A stretch of 64,000 nt of DNA from contig JAVJVZ010000043.1 of the NCBI GenBank assembly GCA_040220855.1, positions 124,001-188,000 of the forward strand. The letters are read 5' to 3'. The notes under the pieces are model-generated. The model was not told where the DNA came from and searched no databases. It worked only from the letters and a program-made list of their open reading frames with translations. Positions 15,809 through 24,379 of the stretch are shown in pieces (within the stretch, counting starts at the first letter, position 1; each line of letters starts with the position of its first letter). The position numbers and the translations under genes were made by a program. The DNA comes from JACKNG01 sp040220855. Lineage in GTDB: Bacteria; Pseudomonadota; Gammaproteobacteria; Ga0077536.

Positions 15809-16744
15809 ATGGAGCTACGCAGCCTTCGCTACTTTCTCGAGATCTGCGAGAAGGGCTCGATGAAGCGCGCGGCGGAGTCGCTGTTCGTGGCGCAGCCGGC
15901 GCTCAGTCAGCAGGTACGCAAGCTCGAAGACGAACTCGGCGTCGAACTGCTCACGCGCTCGGTGCGCGGCGTACAGCCGACCGAGGCCGGACGCGAGCTG
16001 ATGCACCGCGCTCGCGTCATTCTCGAGCAGGTCCACGAGACCACCCATGCAATCCAGCGCGGTAGTGACGTGCCACGTGGCAGCGTGGTACTCGGACTGC
16101 CCTCCTCGATCAGCGCGGTGCTCAGCGTGCCGCTGATCGTGCGCATGCAGGAAATGCTGCCGGAAGTCTCGCTACGCGTGGTCGAGGGCACCAGCGGCTA
16201 CGTACTCGACTGGCTGCGCAGCGGCCAGCTCGACATCTGCATACTGCACGGCGGGCAACGGGACGGCGGCATACACGCGGAACCGCTGTTCACCGAGGAT
16301 CTCTACCTCGTCACCGGCCGCGAGCACGACAGCGGTCAGCGCACGGTACGTTTCGGCGAGCTCGCCGGCCTGCCGTTGATCCTGCCAGGGCGCCACCACG
16401 GCCTGCGCGACATGCTCGAGCGCATCGCGCACGAGCATGACGTGGTGCTCAATGCGCGCGTCGAGATCGACGCCTTCACGCAGATGAAGGCGCTGGCGCG
16501 GCTCGGCGTCGGCCACACCATCCTGTCGTTCGCCGCAGTCGCCGAGGACGTCGCGCGCGGCGATCTCATCGCCGTGCGCATCACCCATCCCGGTCTCGAG
16601 CGGCGCATGTATCTCGCGCGCAGTGTCGGACGCCCGGCTTCCAATGCCGTACGCGCCACCACCGAACTGCTGCGCGAGTGCGTGCAGGCGATGGATGGGC
16701 AGTACTGGGCCGTGACGCCGACGGCCGAGAGCGCCGAGGTATAA
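15809..16744 (+). CDS. LysR-family transcriptional regulator (NAC/CynR-like)
   Basis: LTTR of 311 residues. The N-terminal winged helix is clear: MELRSLRYFLEI, helix-turn-helix around AAESLFVAQPALSQQVRKLE, then LLTRSVRGVQPTEAG. The effector domain follows from about residue 90 (GSVVLGLPSS, LPEVSLRVVEG). It lies at the head of a long co-directional run of catabolic genes (16913-25399) and is the obvious candidate regulator. Unlike most LTTRs it is not divergent from its presumed targets; the A+T-rich dyads directly after its stop (16744-16787) look like its operator. The inducer is unknown, perhaps a CoA ester or aromatic acid. Confidence 0.9.
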   Translation: MELRSLRYFLEICEKGSMKRAAESLFVAQPALSQQVRKLEDELGVELLTRSVRGVQPTEAGRELMHRARVILEQVHETTHAIQRGSDVPRGSVVLGLPSSISAVLSVPLIVRMQEMLPEVSLRVVEGTSGYVLDWLRSGQLDICILHGGQRDGGIHAEPLFTEDLYLVTGREHDSGQRTVRFGELAGLPLILPGRHHGLRDMLERIAHEHDVVLNARVEIDAFTQMKALARLGVGHTILSFAAVAEDVARGDLIAVRITHPGLERRMYLARSVGRPASNAVRATTELLRECVQAMDGQYWAVTPTAESAEV

Positions 16745-16787
16745 GCGCGACTTATGCGCTATATATTCAAGATATTGTTTACATATC
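16744..16787 (+). promoter_or_regulatory. Two inverted repeats, candidate LysR operator and promoter
   Basis: Two dyads lie just after the lysR stop: AGCGC-N7-GCGCT (16744-16760) and GATAT-N7-ATATC (16771-16787). The second is A+T-rich and close to the T-N11-A geometry of LysR boxes. TTTACA (16778-16783) with TTAATC 17 bp further (16801-16806) could be -35/-10 for the operon at 16913. This is the only markedly A+T-rich patch for several kilobases. Confidence 0.5.
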
Positions 16788-16912
16788 GCCCAAGCAGTCT
16801 TTAATCTCGGGCGTCTCGTGCCCGCCCTGCCCGCTGCCGCGGGTGGCAGCGGCCGCGCGCCGCTATGCGGCACGCTCCGTCCGGCACTGTCATCACGTTA
16901 GGGAGGTAACAC

Positions 16913-17290
16913 ATGTTCGACATGTCCTGGATGAAGAAGTGGCAGGACGCGGTGAACAAGAACGGTCCCATGAAGTGGATCGGCAAGCACTTCACCGCCA
17001 GCCTGCTGTTCGGCTTCGGCGACCATCAATACGTCGTCAGTTTCGACAAGGGCCGCCTGGCCGAGGTGACCGACCAGCTCGGTCCCGAGACCTGCTACCA
17101 GCTCGCCATTCGCGGGCCGGCCGAATCCTGGGAGAAGTTCTGCCAGCCGACGCCGCCGCCGATGTACAACGACCTGTGGGCCATGGCTCACCCGTTGCAC
17201 GGCCGGGTCACGCTCGAGGGGGACCAGATGGTCCTGTGGCAGAACATGCGCGCGCTCATGTGGGCGCTCGATCGCATGCGTGAAGTCTGA
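16913..17290 (+). CDS. Small SCP2-like conserved protein
   Basis: Protein of 125 residues, not firmly recognised. The pattern of short strands (GDHQYVVSFDKGRLAEV, ETCYQLAIRGPAESW) followed by HPLHGRVTLEGDQMVLWQNMRALMWALDRM resembles SCP2 sterol-carrier-like domains that bind lipids or acyl-CoAs; the first 25 residues are an amphipathic, Trp-rich helix (WMKKW, MKWIGKHF). No signal peptide. GGGAGGT precedes ATG 16913. It is the first gene after the LysR operator and is followed by the alpha/beta hydrolase after 24 bp. A role in holding a hydrophobic intermediate for the pathway is inferred. Confidence 0.6.
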   Translation: MFDMSWMKKWQDAVNKNGPMKWIGKHFTASLLFGFGDHQYVVSFDKGRLAEVTDQLGPETCYQLAIRGPAESWEKFCQPTPPPMYNDLWAMAHPLHGRVTLEGDQMVLWQNMRALMWALDRMREV

Positions 17291-17314
17291 GCGCGAGACC
17301 AGGAGGACGACATC

Positions 17315-18163
17315 GTGGCAAATATCGAACCCATAACCGGACGCTACATCTGGGTCCCCTACGAGGGCACCGAGTACCGCATCTTCTTCGAGGAGGCTGG
17401 CGAGGGCATCCCGCTGGTCTGCCTGCATACCGCCGGCACCGATTCACGCGAATGGCGCCACCAGCTGTGCGACCCGGCAATCAACAAGAACTTCCGCGTC
17501 ATCGCGCTCGACCTGCCGCGCCATGGCAAGTCGATCCCGCCCTACGAGTGGTACCAGGAAGACGAGGAGTACAAGCTCACCGCGAAGTTCTACTCCGGCA
17601 TCCTGATGGCCTTCTGCAAGGAGCTCGGCCTCGACAAGCCGGTCATCATGGGCAGCTCGATGGGCGGCAACATCTGCCTGCATCTCGCCGAGCAGTACGA
17701 GAACGACGTGCGTGCACTCATTGCGGTCGAGGCCTGCGAGCACTCGCCAGGCTGGCACATCGACTGGCTGCGCCACTCGCACATCCACGGCGGCGAGACC
17801 TGCGCCACCTCGGTCTTCGGCCTGATGGCGCCGCAGAGCCCGGACAAGTACCGTTGGGAGACCTGGTGGTACTACTCCCAGGGCGGTCCCGGGGTGTTCA
17901 AGGGCGACCTGTATTTCTACAGCGTCGACCATGATTTCCGCGGTCGCACGGAGAAGCTCTCGGGCAAGGTTCCCATGTACTACATGACCGGCGTCTACGA
18001 CTTCGCCTGCACGCCGGAAATGACCGAGGAAGCCGCGAGGAAGACCAAGAACTCCGAGTGCATCATCATGGAGGAGATCGGGCATTTCCCCATGAGTGAG
18101 AACCCGGAGGTCTTCAACCGCTACCTGATGCCGGTGCTGGACAAGATCCTGGCTCAGCACTGA
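17315..18163 (+). CDS. Alpha/beta-fold hydrolase
   Basis: Alpha/beta hydrolase of 282 residues. The oxyanion loop is LHTAGTDSREW (37-47) and the nucleophile elbow is G113-S-S115-M-G117. The acid is probably in TGVYDFACTP and the catalytic His in EEIGHFPM (about 257). This arrangement is that of C-C bond hydrolases, epoxide hydrolase-like esterases and lactonases. Aromatic residues in the cap (WETWWYYSQGG) suggest a hydrophobic pocket. GTG 17315 is supported by AGGAGG. It lies in the LysR-headed operon before an acyl-CoA dehydrogenase, so ring-opening hydrolysis or ester cleavage is a fair inference. Confidence 0.85.
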   Translation: MANIEPITGRYIWVPYEGTEYRIFFEEAGEGIPLVCLHTAGTDSREWRHQLCDPAINKNFRVIALDLPRHGKSIPPYEWYQEDEEYKLTAKFYSGILMAFCKELGLDKPVIMGSSMGGNICLHLAEQYENDVRALIAVEACEHSPGWHIDWLRHSHIHGGETCATSVFGLMAPQSPDKYRWETWWYYSQGGPGVFKGDLYFYSVDHDFRGRTEKLSGKVPMYYMTGVYDFACTPEMTEEAARKTKNSECIIMEEIGHFPMSENPEVFNRYLMPVLDKILAQH

Positions 18164-18167
18164 GCGA

Positions 18168-18194
18168 GGCGCCGGCCTCATCCCGGCCGGCGCC
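18168..18194 (+). terminator. Hairpin, 10-bp stem, 7-nt loop after the hydrolase gene
   Basis: GGCGCCGGCC (18168-18177) pairs with 18185-18194 across TCATCCC, with further GC-rich repeats to 18230 and no T tract. It may attenuate transcription between the first two operon genes and the acyl-CoA dehydrogenase gene rather than stop it fully. Confidence 0.45.
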
Positions 18195-18300
18195 CGCGCG
18201 GCGCCGGCCCCTTTCCCGGCGGGGCGCTCCCGTGACACGCGGTCGAGCCGCATGCCGCCTTCGAACCACCCACTGACAAGGCACACAGGATGCCCGGGGC

Positions 18301-19473
18301 ATGGCGATGAACAGCGAGCACCAGGAAACAATCACCCAGATTCGCGACACCGTACGCAAGGTGTGCGAGGAATTCTCCGGCGAGTACTGGCGCGCCAAGG
18401 ACCGCGAACGCGCCTATCCGAGCGAGTTCGTCAATCGCCTGACCGAACTCGGCCTGCTCGCCGCGCTGATCCCGGAGGAGTACGGCGGCAGCGGCATGCC
18501 GATCTCGATCGGCTCGGCGATCCTGACCGCGATCCACGAGTTCGGCGGCAACGCCGGCGCCTGCCACGCGCAGATGTACACCATGGGGACGGTGTTGCGC
18601 CACGGCAGCGAGGCGCAGAAGCAGCAGTACCTGCCTGGCATCGCCGCCGGCGAGCTGCGATTGCAGGCCTTCGGCGTGACCGAACCGACCGCGGGTACGG
18701 ATACCCTCAGCATCTCGACGATGGCGGTGCGCGACGGCGATCGCTACATCGTCAACGGCCAGAAGGTGTGGACCTCGCGCGCCGAGCATTCCGATCTCAT
18801 GATCCTGCTCGCGCGCACGACACCCAAGGAACAGGTGAAGAAGCGCTCGGACGGCCTCTCGGTGTTCCTCGTCGACATGCGCGAGGCGAAGCAGAACGGC
18901 ATGACCATCAAGCCGATTCGCACCATGATCAATCATTCCACCACGGAGGTGTTCTTCGACAACATGTCGATTCCTGCCTCCAGCCTGATCGGCGAGGAAG
19001 GCAAGGGGTTCCGCTACATCCTCTCCGGCATGAATGCCGAGCGCATCCTGATCGCCTCCGAGTCGCTTGGCGACGGTCGCTACTTCCTCAGGAAGGCGGC
19101 CGATTATGCGCGCGAGCGAGTCGTCTTCGGGCGCCCGATCGGTCAGAACCAGGGCATCCAGTTCCCCATCGCACGCGCCTTCGCCAATGTCGAAGCCGCC
19201 GAAGCGATTCTCGAGAAGGCCTGCCGCCTGTACGAGGCCGACGATCCGAGCACCGGCACCTACGCCAACATGGCGAAGATGCTGACGTCCGAGGCGGCCT
19301 GGGAAGCCGGCGACACCTGCATGCAGACCTATGGCGGTTTCGCCGTGGCCGAGGAATACGACATCGAGCGCAAGTGGCGCGAGGCACGCCTGTACCGCAT
19401 CGCGCCGATCTCGACCAACCTCATCCTGTCCTATTTCGCCGAGCACGTGCTCGAGCTGCCCCGTTCCTACTGA
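18301..19473 (+). CDS. Acyl-CoA dehydrogenase
   Basis: FAD-dependent ACAD of 390 residues. The N-terminal LIPEEYGGSG, FAD/substrate loop AFGVTEPTAGTD, VNGQKVWTSRAEHSD, central EERVVFGRPIG-type segment (ARERVVFGRPIGQNQGIQ) and QTYGGFAVAEEYDIE are all present. The usual YEGT Glu is replaced by RIAPISTNLI, so the base probably lies elsewhere, as in isovaleryl-CoA-dehydrogenase-like or CaiA-like enzymes. ATG 18301 and ATG 18307 are both possible; neither has a strong Shine-Dalgarno. It is followed within 18 bp by an aldehyde dehydrogenase gene, so co-transcription is likely. Confidence 0.9.
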   Translation: MAMNSEHQETITQIRDTVRKVCEEFSGEYWRAKDRERAYPSEFVNRLTELGLLAALIPEEYGGSGMPISIGSAILTAIHEFGGNAGACHAQMYTMGTVLRHGSEAQKQQYLPGIAAGELRLQAFGVTEPTAGTDTLSISTMAVRDGDRYIVNGQKVWTSRAEHSDLMILLARTTPKEQVKKRSDGLSVFLVDMREAKQNGMTIKPIRTMINHSTTEVFFDNMSIPASSLIGEEGKGFRYILSGMNAERILIASESLGDGRYFLRKAADYARERVVFGRPIGQNQGIQFPIARAFANVEAAEAILEKACRLYEADDPSTGTYANMAKMLTSEAAWEAGDTCMQTYGGFAVAEEYDIERKWREARLYRIAPISTNLILSYFAEHVLELPRSY

Positions 19474-19491
19474 TTCCCCGAGGAGGTGCCG

Positions 19492-20991
19492 ATGACCGCC
19501 GACGCCCTGCCCCGTTTCGATGCCTATATCAATGGCGCCAAGGTGGCGCCCGTCTCGGGCGAGTATTTCGAGACCGTCAATCCCTACACCTCGAAGGCCT
19601 GGGGCGAGGTCGCGCGTTGCGGCGTCGCCGATGCCGATGCCGCGGTCGACGCCGCCTACGAAGCACTCACGCGCGGCCCGTGGGCGAGCATGACGGCGAG
19701 CGCGCGGGGCGCCCTGCTGCGCCGCCTCGGCGACCTCATCGCCGTGCATGCCGACGAACTGGCGGAATACGAAGTACGCGACAACGGCAAGCTGATCAGC
19801 GAAATGGCCGCGCAGTGCAACTACCTGCCGCAGTGGTATTACTACTTCGGTGGGCTCGCCGACAAGGTCGAGGGCGCGGTCATACCGATCGACAAGCCGG
19901 AGACCTTCAACTTCACGCTGCGCGAGCCAGTCGGCGTGGTTGCCGCGATCACGCCGTGGAATTCGCCGCTGCTGCTGTTGACCTGGAAGCTCGCCCCGGC
20001 GCTGGCAGCCGGCTGCACGGTCGTGATCAAGCCTTCCGAGTTCACCTCCACTTCGACGCTGCGCTTCGTCGAACTGATCGCCGAGGCCGGCTTCCCGCCG
20101 GGCGTGGTCAACGTCGTCACCGGTTTCGGTGCCGAGGTCGGCGCACGTCTCGTCGAGCACCCCAAGGTCGCGAAGGTCGCGTTCACCGGCGGTTCGGACT
20201 CCGGCGCCCGCGTCTACCAGGCTGCCGCCGCGGGCCTCAAGCGCTGCACGCTCGAACTCGGCGGCAAGTCGCCCAACATCGTGTTCGACGACGCCGTCGT
20301 CGACGATGCGGTGAAGGGAGCCATCTCGGGGATCTTCGCCGCCACCGGCCAGACCTGCATTGCCGGCTCGCGCCTGCTGGTGCAGGACGGCATCTACGAC
20401 GAGTTCGTCGCCAAGCTGGTCGAGTTCGCGCGTACCGCGCGCATGGGCGACCCGATGGACCGCAACACCCAGGTCGGCCCGGTCACCACGCCGCCGCAGT
20501 ACGAGAAGATCCTTTCCTACATCCAGGTCGCGCGTGACGAAGGCGCCGAGGTGCTGCTCGGCGGTGGTCCGGCGCAGGGGCGTGCCGAGACCGGTGAGAG
20601 CAAGTATTTCATCGAACCGACCATCTTCGGCGGCGTGACCAACCAGATGCGCATTGCGCAGGAAGAGGTGTTCGGCCCGGTGCTCTCGATCATCCGCTTC
20701 GAGAGCGACGAAGAGGCGGTCGAGATTGCCAACGACATCGCCTTCGGCCTCGCCGCCGGCGTGTGGACGCAATCGATCAAGCGCGCCATCAAGGTGTCCA
20801 GGGCGGTGCGCGCCGGTACCGTGTGGGTCAACACGTACCGCGCAGTCAGCTACATGTCGCCCTTCGGCGGGTACAAGCAGAGCGGTATCGGGCGCGAGAA
20901 CGGTATCGAGGCCATCCGCGAGTACCTGCAGACCAAGAGCGTGTGGATCTCGACTGCCGACGACGTGCCGAATCCGTTCGTGATGCGCTGA
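19492..20991 (+). CDS. NAD(P)-dependent aldehyde dehydrogenase
   Basis: ALDH-superfamily enzyme of 499 residues that oxidises an aldehyde to a carboxylic acid. Catalytic residues are complete: Asn157 (PWNSP), Glu255 (LELGGKS) and Cys289 (GQTCIAGSR). EEVFGPVLSI and SPFGGYKQSGIGRE are present near the C-terminus. ATG 19492 is preferred to GTG 19486 because GAGGAGG ends just before it. In this operon it follows an ACAD and precedes a zinc alcohol dehydrogenase, so an alcohol-aldehyde-acid sequence on a pathway intermediate is likely. The substrate is not readable. Confidence 0.93.
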   Translation: MTADALPRFDAYINGAKVAPVSGEYFETVNPYTSKAWGEVARCGVADADAAVDAAYEALTRGPWASMTASARGALLRRLGDLIAVHADELAEYEVRDNGKLISEMAAQCNYLPQWYYYFGGLADKVEGAVIPIDKPETFNFTLREPVGVVAAITPWNSPLLLLTWKLAPALAAGCTVVIKPSEFTSTSTLRFVELIAEAGFPPGVVNVVTGFGAEVGARLVEHPKVAKVAFTGGSDSGARVYQAAAAGLKRCTLELGGKSPNIVFDDAVVDDAVKGAISGIFAATGQTCIAGSRLLVQDGIYDEFVAKLVEFARTARMGDPMDRNTQVGPVTTPPQYEKILSYIQVARDEGAEVLLGGGPAQGRAETGESKYFIEPTIFGGVTNQMRIAQEEVFGPVLSIIRFESDEEAVEIANDIAFGLAAGVWTQSIKRAIKVSRAVRAGTVWVNTYRAVSYMSPFGGYKQSGIGRENGIEAIREYLQTKSVWISTADDVPNPFVMR

Positions 20992-21071
20992 TACACGTCA
21001 CCACGACGACACAACCTGAGTTCGCCGGCGTGCGCCCGCGCCGGCCACCAACCGCGAGACGGGGGTACACC

Positions 21072-22157
21072 ATGAAAGGTCGCCTGGCCAACATGCTCGA
21101 GCCGGGAGCGCTCGAGTTCCGCGAGTACGACGTGCCGGATCCCGAACCGGGCGGTCTCATCGCCCGCGTCGTGCGCAGCAACATCTGTGGCTCGGAACTG
21201 CACATCTGGTGCGGCCATCACCCTAACAAGAAGACCGGCGGACTCGGCCACGAGGTGGTCGGCGTGGTCGACCGGCTCGGCCCCGGCACCGTGCAGGACC
21301 ACGCTGGTCAGCCGCTGCGCGAAGGCGACCGCATCGTCGCCACCTATTTCATCCATTGCCGCCGCTGCGTCGCCTGCGCCAACCAGCAGCCGTGGATGTG
21401 CGCCAATGCCTACCAGTACTGGGCGCGCCAACCGGACGAGGATCCGCACTTCCACGCGACCTTCGCCAGTCACTGGTACATCCATCCCGAACAGACCTTC
21501 TTCCGCGTACCGGACGAAGTGTCGGACAAGGCCGCAGCGAGCGCCAACTGCGCGTTGTCTCAGGTCTACTTCGGCCTCGACATGGCGAAGGTGACCTACG
21601 GCCAGAGCGTCGTCATCCAGGGTGCCGGCGGCCTTGGCCTGAATGCCGCCGCGGTGGCTCGCGAGAAAGGCGCGACGGTGATCGTCATCGACGCCATCGC
21701 GAGCCGGCTCGCGGAGGCCAGGCGCTTCGGTGCGACGCACGTCATCGACATCAACGAGTACCCCACCACCGAGTCCCGCGTGGCCGCCGTGCAGGCGCTC
21801 ACCGGCGGTAATGGTGCTGACCACTGTCTCGAGGTCGCAGGCGTCGTCGATGCCTTCGCCGAGGCGCCGAAGCTGTTGCGGCTCGGCGGCACGCTGGTGT
21901 CCATCGGCACCATCAACCCGGGCCAGACGGTTGCCTATGACCCCGGCTTCCTGGTGCGTCGCGGCACCACGATCATTCCGATCATGCGCTACCCCGGTCA
22001 CTACCTGAACAAGGCGCTGAACTTCCTGCGCGACACGCGCGACAAGTATCCACACGACGAACTGCTCGACGCCGACTATGCGCTCGACGACGTCATGCAG
22101 GCGTTGTCCGACTCGGCGGCGCGCAAGGTCACGCGCGCGTCGCTGGTGGTCACCTGA
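21072..22157 (+). CDS. Zinc-dependent alcohol dehydrogenase (MDR superfamily)
   Basis: Medium-chain dehydrogenase of 361 residues. Catalytic zinc ligands are Cys39, His60/Glu61 and probably Cys160. The structural zinc lobe has the four Cys at 96, 99, 102 and 110. The Rossmann motif GAGGLGLNA is at 184-192, with VIVIDA then suggesting NAD preference (Asp at the end of beta2). GGGGGT precedes ATG 21072. The protein has an insert around 111-135 (ANAYQYWARQPDEDPHFHATF) that could shape a large substrate pocket. Its position between an ALDH and a CoA-transferase gene suggests oxidation of an alcohol intermediate. Confidence 0.92.
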   Translation: MKGRLANMLEPGALEFREYDVPDPEPGGLIARVVRSNICGSELHIWCGHHPNKKTGGLGHEVVGVVDRLGPGTVQDHAGQPLREGDRIVATYFIHCRRCVACANQQPWMCANAYQYWARQPDEDPHFHATFASHWYIHPEQTFFRVPDEVSDKAAASANCALSQVYFGLDMAKVTYGQSVVIQGAGGLGLNAAAVAREKGATVIVIDAIASRLAEARRFGATHVIDINEYPTTESRVAAVQALTGGNGADHCLEVAGVVDAFAEAPKLLRLGGTLVSIGTINPGQTVAYDPGFLVRRGTTIIPIMRYPGHYLNKALNFLRDTRDKYPHDELLDADYALDDVMQALSDSAARKVTRASLVVT

Positions 22158-22174
22158 GCCGCCGGAGGTTTCCC

Positions 22175-23281
22175 ATGCAAGCACCGCTCGACCAGCTCCT
22201 CGTGGTCTCACTCGAGCAGGCCGTTGCCGCGCCCTACTGTTCCCGGCTGCTCGCCGAGGGCGGCGCGCGCGTGATCAAGCTCGAGCGCCCGGAGGGCGAC
22301 TTTGCGCGCGCCTACGACACCGTCATCAACGGCGACAGTGCCTACTTCGTCTGGCTGAACGGCGACAAGGAGTCCGTTGCCGTCGACCTCGCGCAGGACG
22401 CGGACAAGGCCTTGCTGCGCCGCATGCTCGCGCGTGCCGACGTCTTCGTGCAGAACCTGAAGCCCGGCGCGGTCGATCGTCTCGGCTTCGGCTACGAAGC
22501 GGTGCACGCGCTCAACCCGGCACTGGTGATGTGTTCGATCTCGGGCTATGGCCTGCGCGGCGAGTATGCGCAGATGAAGGCTTACGACGCTCTCATCCAG
22601 GCGGAGACCGGGCTCTGCTCGGTAACCGGCCCGCCCGGCCAGCCGTCCAAGGTGGGCGCCTCGATCTGCGACATCGCGACCGGCCTGACCGCCTACGGCG
22701 AGATTCTCAAGGCGCTCATCGCACGCGGTCGTGACGGCCAGGGCAGCCACCTCGAGGTATCGCTGTTCGGCACCCTGTCGGAATGGATGGCGGTACCGCT
22801 CGCCTACTACGAGTACGCCGGCAAGCTGCTCCAGGGCACCGGCCTGGACCATGCCCAGATTTGTCCCTACGGCGCCTATGCGACTGCCGACGGCCAGATC
22901 TTCCTGGTCGTGCAGAACCACGCCGAATGGGTGCGCTTGTGCCGCGAGGGTCTCGGGCGGCCCGAACTCGTCGACCACGAGCTCTATCGCAGCAACGTGC
23001 TGCGCGTGGAGAACCGTGACGCGCTGCGCGCCGAAATCGAGCGCGTGTTCACGCCCCTCTCACGCAGCGAGGTCGCCGAGCGCCTGCTCGCGGCCGGCAT
23101 CGCCTGCGGCAGCATCAACGACGTCAGCGATCTCGGTCGCCATCCGGCCCTCGAGCGCCGCGAAGTGGTATCTTCCGGGCAGGGAGCAACGCTCGTGCGT
23201 CGCGTCGCCGCGCCGGATACCCCGGCGCGGGTGCCGGGGCTCGACGAGCACGGCGCGGACATCCGCACCGAGTTCTCCTGA
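22175..23281 (+). CDS. CaiB/BaiF (class III) CoA-transferase
   Basis: Class III CoA-transferase of 368 residues. N-terminal VVSLEQAVAAPYCSRLLAEGGARVIKLE-type motif, NLKPGAVDRLG and the catalytic Asp166 in GASICDIATG are clear. GQGSHLEVSLF and GTL..MAVPL match the family. It probably activates the pathway's carboxylic acid with CoA from a donor thioester, avoiding ATP. It is distinct from the mesaconyl-type transferase at 2371. GGAGG lies before ATG 22175, 17 bp after the alcohol dehydrogenase, fitting the acid product of ALDH feeding into CoA chemistry. Confidence 0.92.
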   Translation: MQAPLDQLLVVSLEQAVAAPYCSRLLAEGGARVIKLERPEGDFARAYDTVINGDSAYFVWLNGDKESVAVDLAQDADKALLRRMLARADVFVQNLKPGAVDRLGFGYEAVHALNPALVMCSISGYGLRGEYAQMKAYDALIQAETGLCSVTGPPGQPSKVGASICDIATGLTAYGEILKALIARGRDGQGSHLEVSLFGTLSEWMAVPLAYYEYAGKLLQGTGLDHAQICPYGAYATADGQIFLVVQNHAEWVRLCREGLGRPELVDHELYRSNVLRVENRDALRAEIERVFTPLSRSEVAERLLAAGIACGSINDVSDLGRHPALERREVVSSGQGATLVRRVAAPDTPARVPGLDEHGADIRTEFS

Positions 23282-23369
23282 ATCCGACCTCGCGTGGCGC
23301 CAGGCGCTGCGAGGCGGAACGATAACAGCGCCGCACAGGCGCACCCGGGATCCTGATGAGGAGGGGAAT

Positions 23370-24302
23370 ATGTATCGCACGTTGATGCTGGCCGCGACGA
23401 TTGCCTGTAGCAGTAGCGCCACGGCCGAAGACAAGTGGTGGCCATCGAAGTGGGGTGCCGAGGACACCCTCGGTTCCTTCAACATGCTCGGGCCGGAGCA
23501 GACGCTGAAGGCGGCCAAGCTGATCAAGACCGGCAAAACCTACCGCCTCGGCATCGAGACCAACGCGGCCACGCCGGCCTTCCCACCACGTACGTTCGAG
23601 GTCACGGTGCTGTGGCCCAACCAGTACAGTGGCACCGCCTACGGCGACAACAAGTTCAATTTCTTCGACGACACCATGAACGGCTGGATGGGTGTCGGCT
23701 CGCAGATCGACGGCCTCGGCCATGCCGCCACCGACGGCGTGTTCTACAACGGCTTCATGGCCAAGGACTTCGCCAAGGTCGATGGCCTCAGGAGCATGGG
23801 CGTCGAGGACTACCCGCCGATCGTGAGCCGCGGGGTGCTCATCGACATGGCCAAGTGCAAGGGTCAGGACATGCTCCCCGAAGGCACGGCCTATACCCGC
23901 GAAGACATCATGGCCTGCGAAAAGCAGCTCGGCGTGACCATCGAGAAGGGTGACGTGGTGCTGTTCAACTCGGGCTGGATGAAGATCCTCGACTCCGATC
24001 CGAAGCGTTTCGGCAAGGGCGAGCCGGGCCTCGGCATCAGCGGCGCGGAGTACCTGGTCGAGAAGGACGTGATGGCGGTCGGTGCCGACACCTGGGGCGT
24101 CGAGGCCATCCCGTTCGAGGATCCGAAGGTGATGTACAAGGTTCACCAGATCCTCATCAACTACAACGGCATCTACATCTTCGAGAACATGGACACGCGC
24201 GAACTCGCCGCTGACGGCGCCACCGAGTTCATGTTCGTGCTCGGCCCTGCTCGCATCACCGGGGCCGTGCAGATGATCATCAACCCCATCGCCATCCGCT
24301 GA
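23370..24302 (+). CDS. Exported cyclase-family (kynurenine-formamidase-like) metal hydrolase
   Basis: Cyclase-family protein of 310 residues with an N-terminal signal peptide (MYRTLMLAATIACSSSATA, likely cut after residue 19), so periplasmic. The metal-binding region is SQIDGLGHAATDG, corresponding to the HxGTHxDxPxH of kynurenine formamidase; here the first His-containing part is changed to GSQID. RGVLIDMA, GDVVLFNSGW and GADTWGVEAI are family blocks. Members hydrolyse cyclic imides, N-formylkynurenine or lactones and are often near CoA genes. GGAGGGGA precedes ATG 23370. An exported enzyme in a cytoplasmic CoA operon suggests the first attack happens outside the inner membrane. Confidence 0.85.
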   Translation: MYRTLMLAATIACSSSATAEDKWWPSKWGAEDTLGSFNMLGPEQTLKAAKLIKTGKTYRLGIETNAATPAFPPRTFEVTVLWPNQYSGTAYGDNKFNFFDDTMNGWMGVGSQIDGLGHAATDGVFYNGFMAKDFAKVDGLRSMGVEDYPPIVSRGVLIDMAKCKGQDMLPEGTAYTREDIMACEKQLGVTIEKGDVVLFNSGWMKILDSDPKRFGKGEPGLGISGAEYLVEKDVMAVGADTWGVEAIPFEDPKVMYKVHQILINYNGIYIFENMDTRELAADGATEFMFVLGPARITGAVQMIINPIAIR

Positions 24303-24316
24303 GCCGGCAGGCAAGC

Positions 24317-24350
24317 GTCCGCGGGCCGACCGTCCGCTCGGCCCGCGGAC
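24317..24350 (+). terminator. Perfect 13-bp stem, 8-nt loop
   Basis: GTCCGCGGGCCGA (24317-24329) pairs with 24338-24350. It lies 15 bp after the cyclase gene and 30 bp before the hotdog hydratase gene, with no T tract. It may be a partial terminator or an mRNA-stabilising hairpin within the operon. Confidence 0.55.
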
Positions 24351-24379
24351 ATCGTTCCAGGTATTCACGCAACCAGACC

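Noticed and set aside
18178..20772. 864-codon minus-strand open frame
   Set aside because: Antisense to the ACAD and ALDH genes, whose catalytic residues are complete; no domain in the shadow protein.
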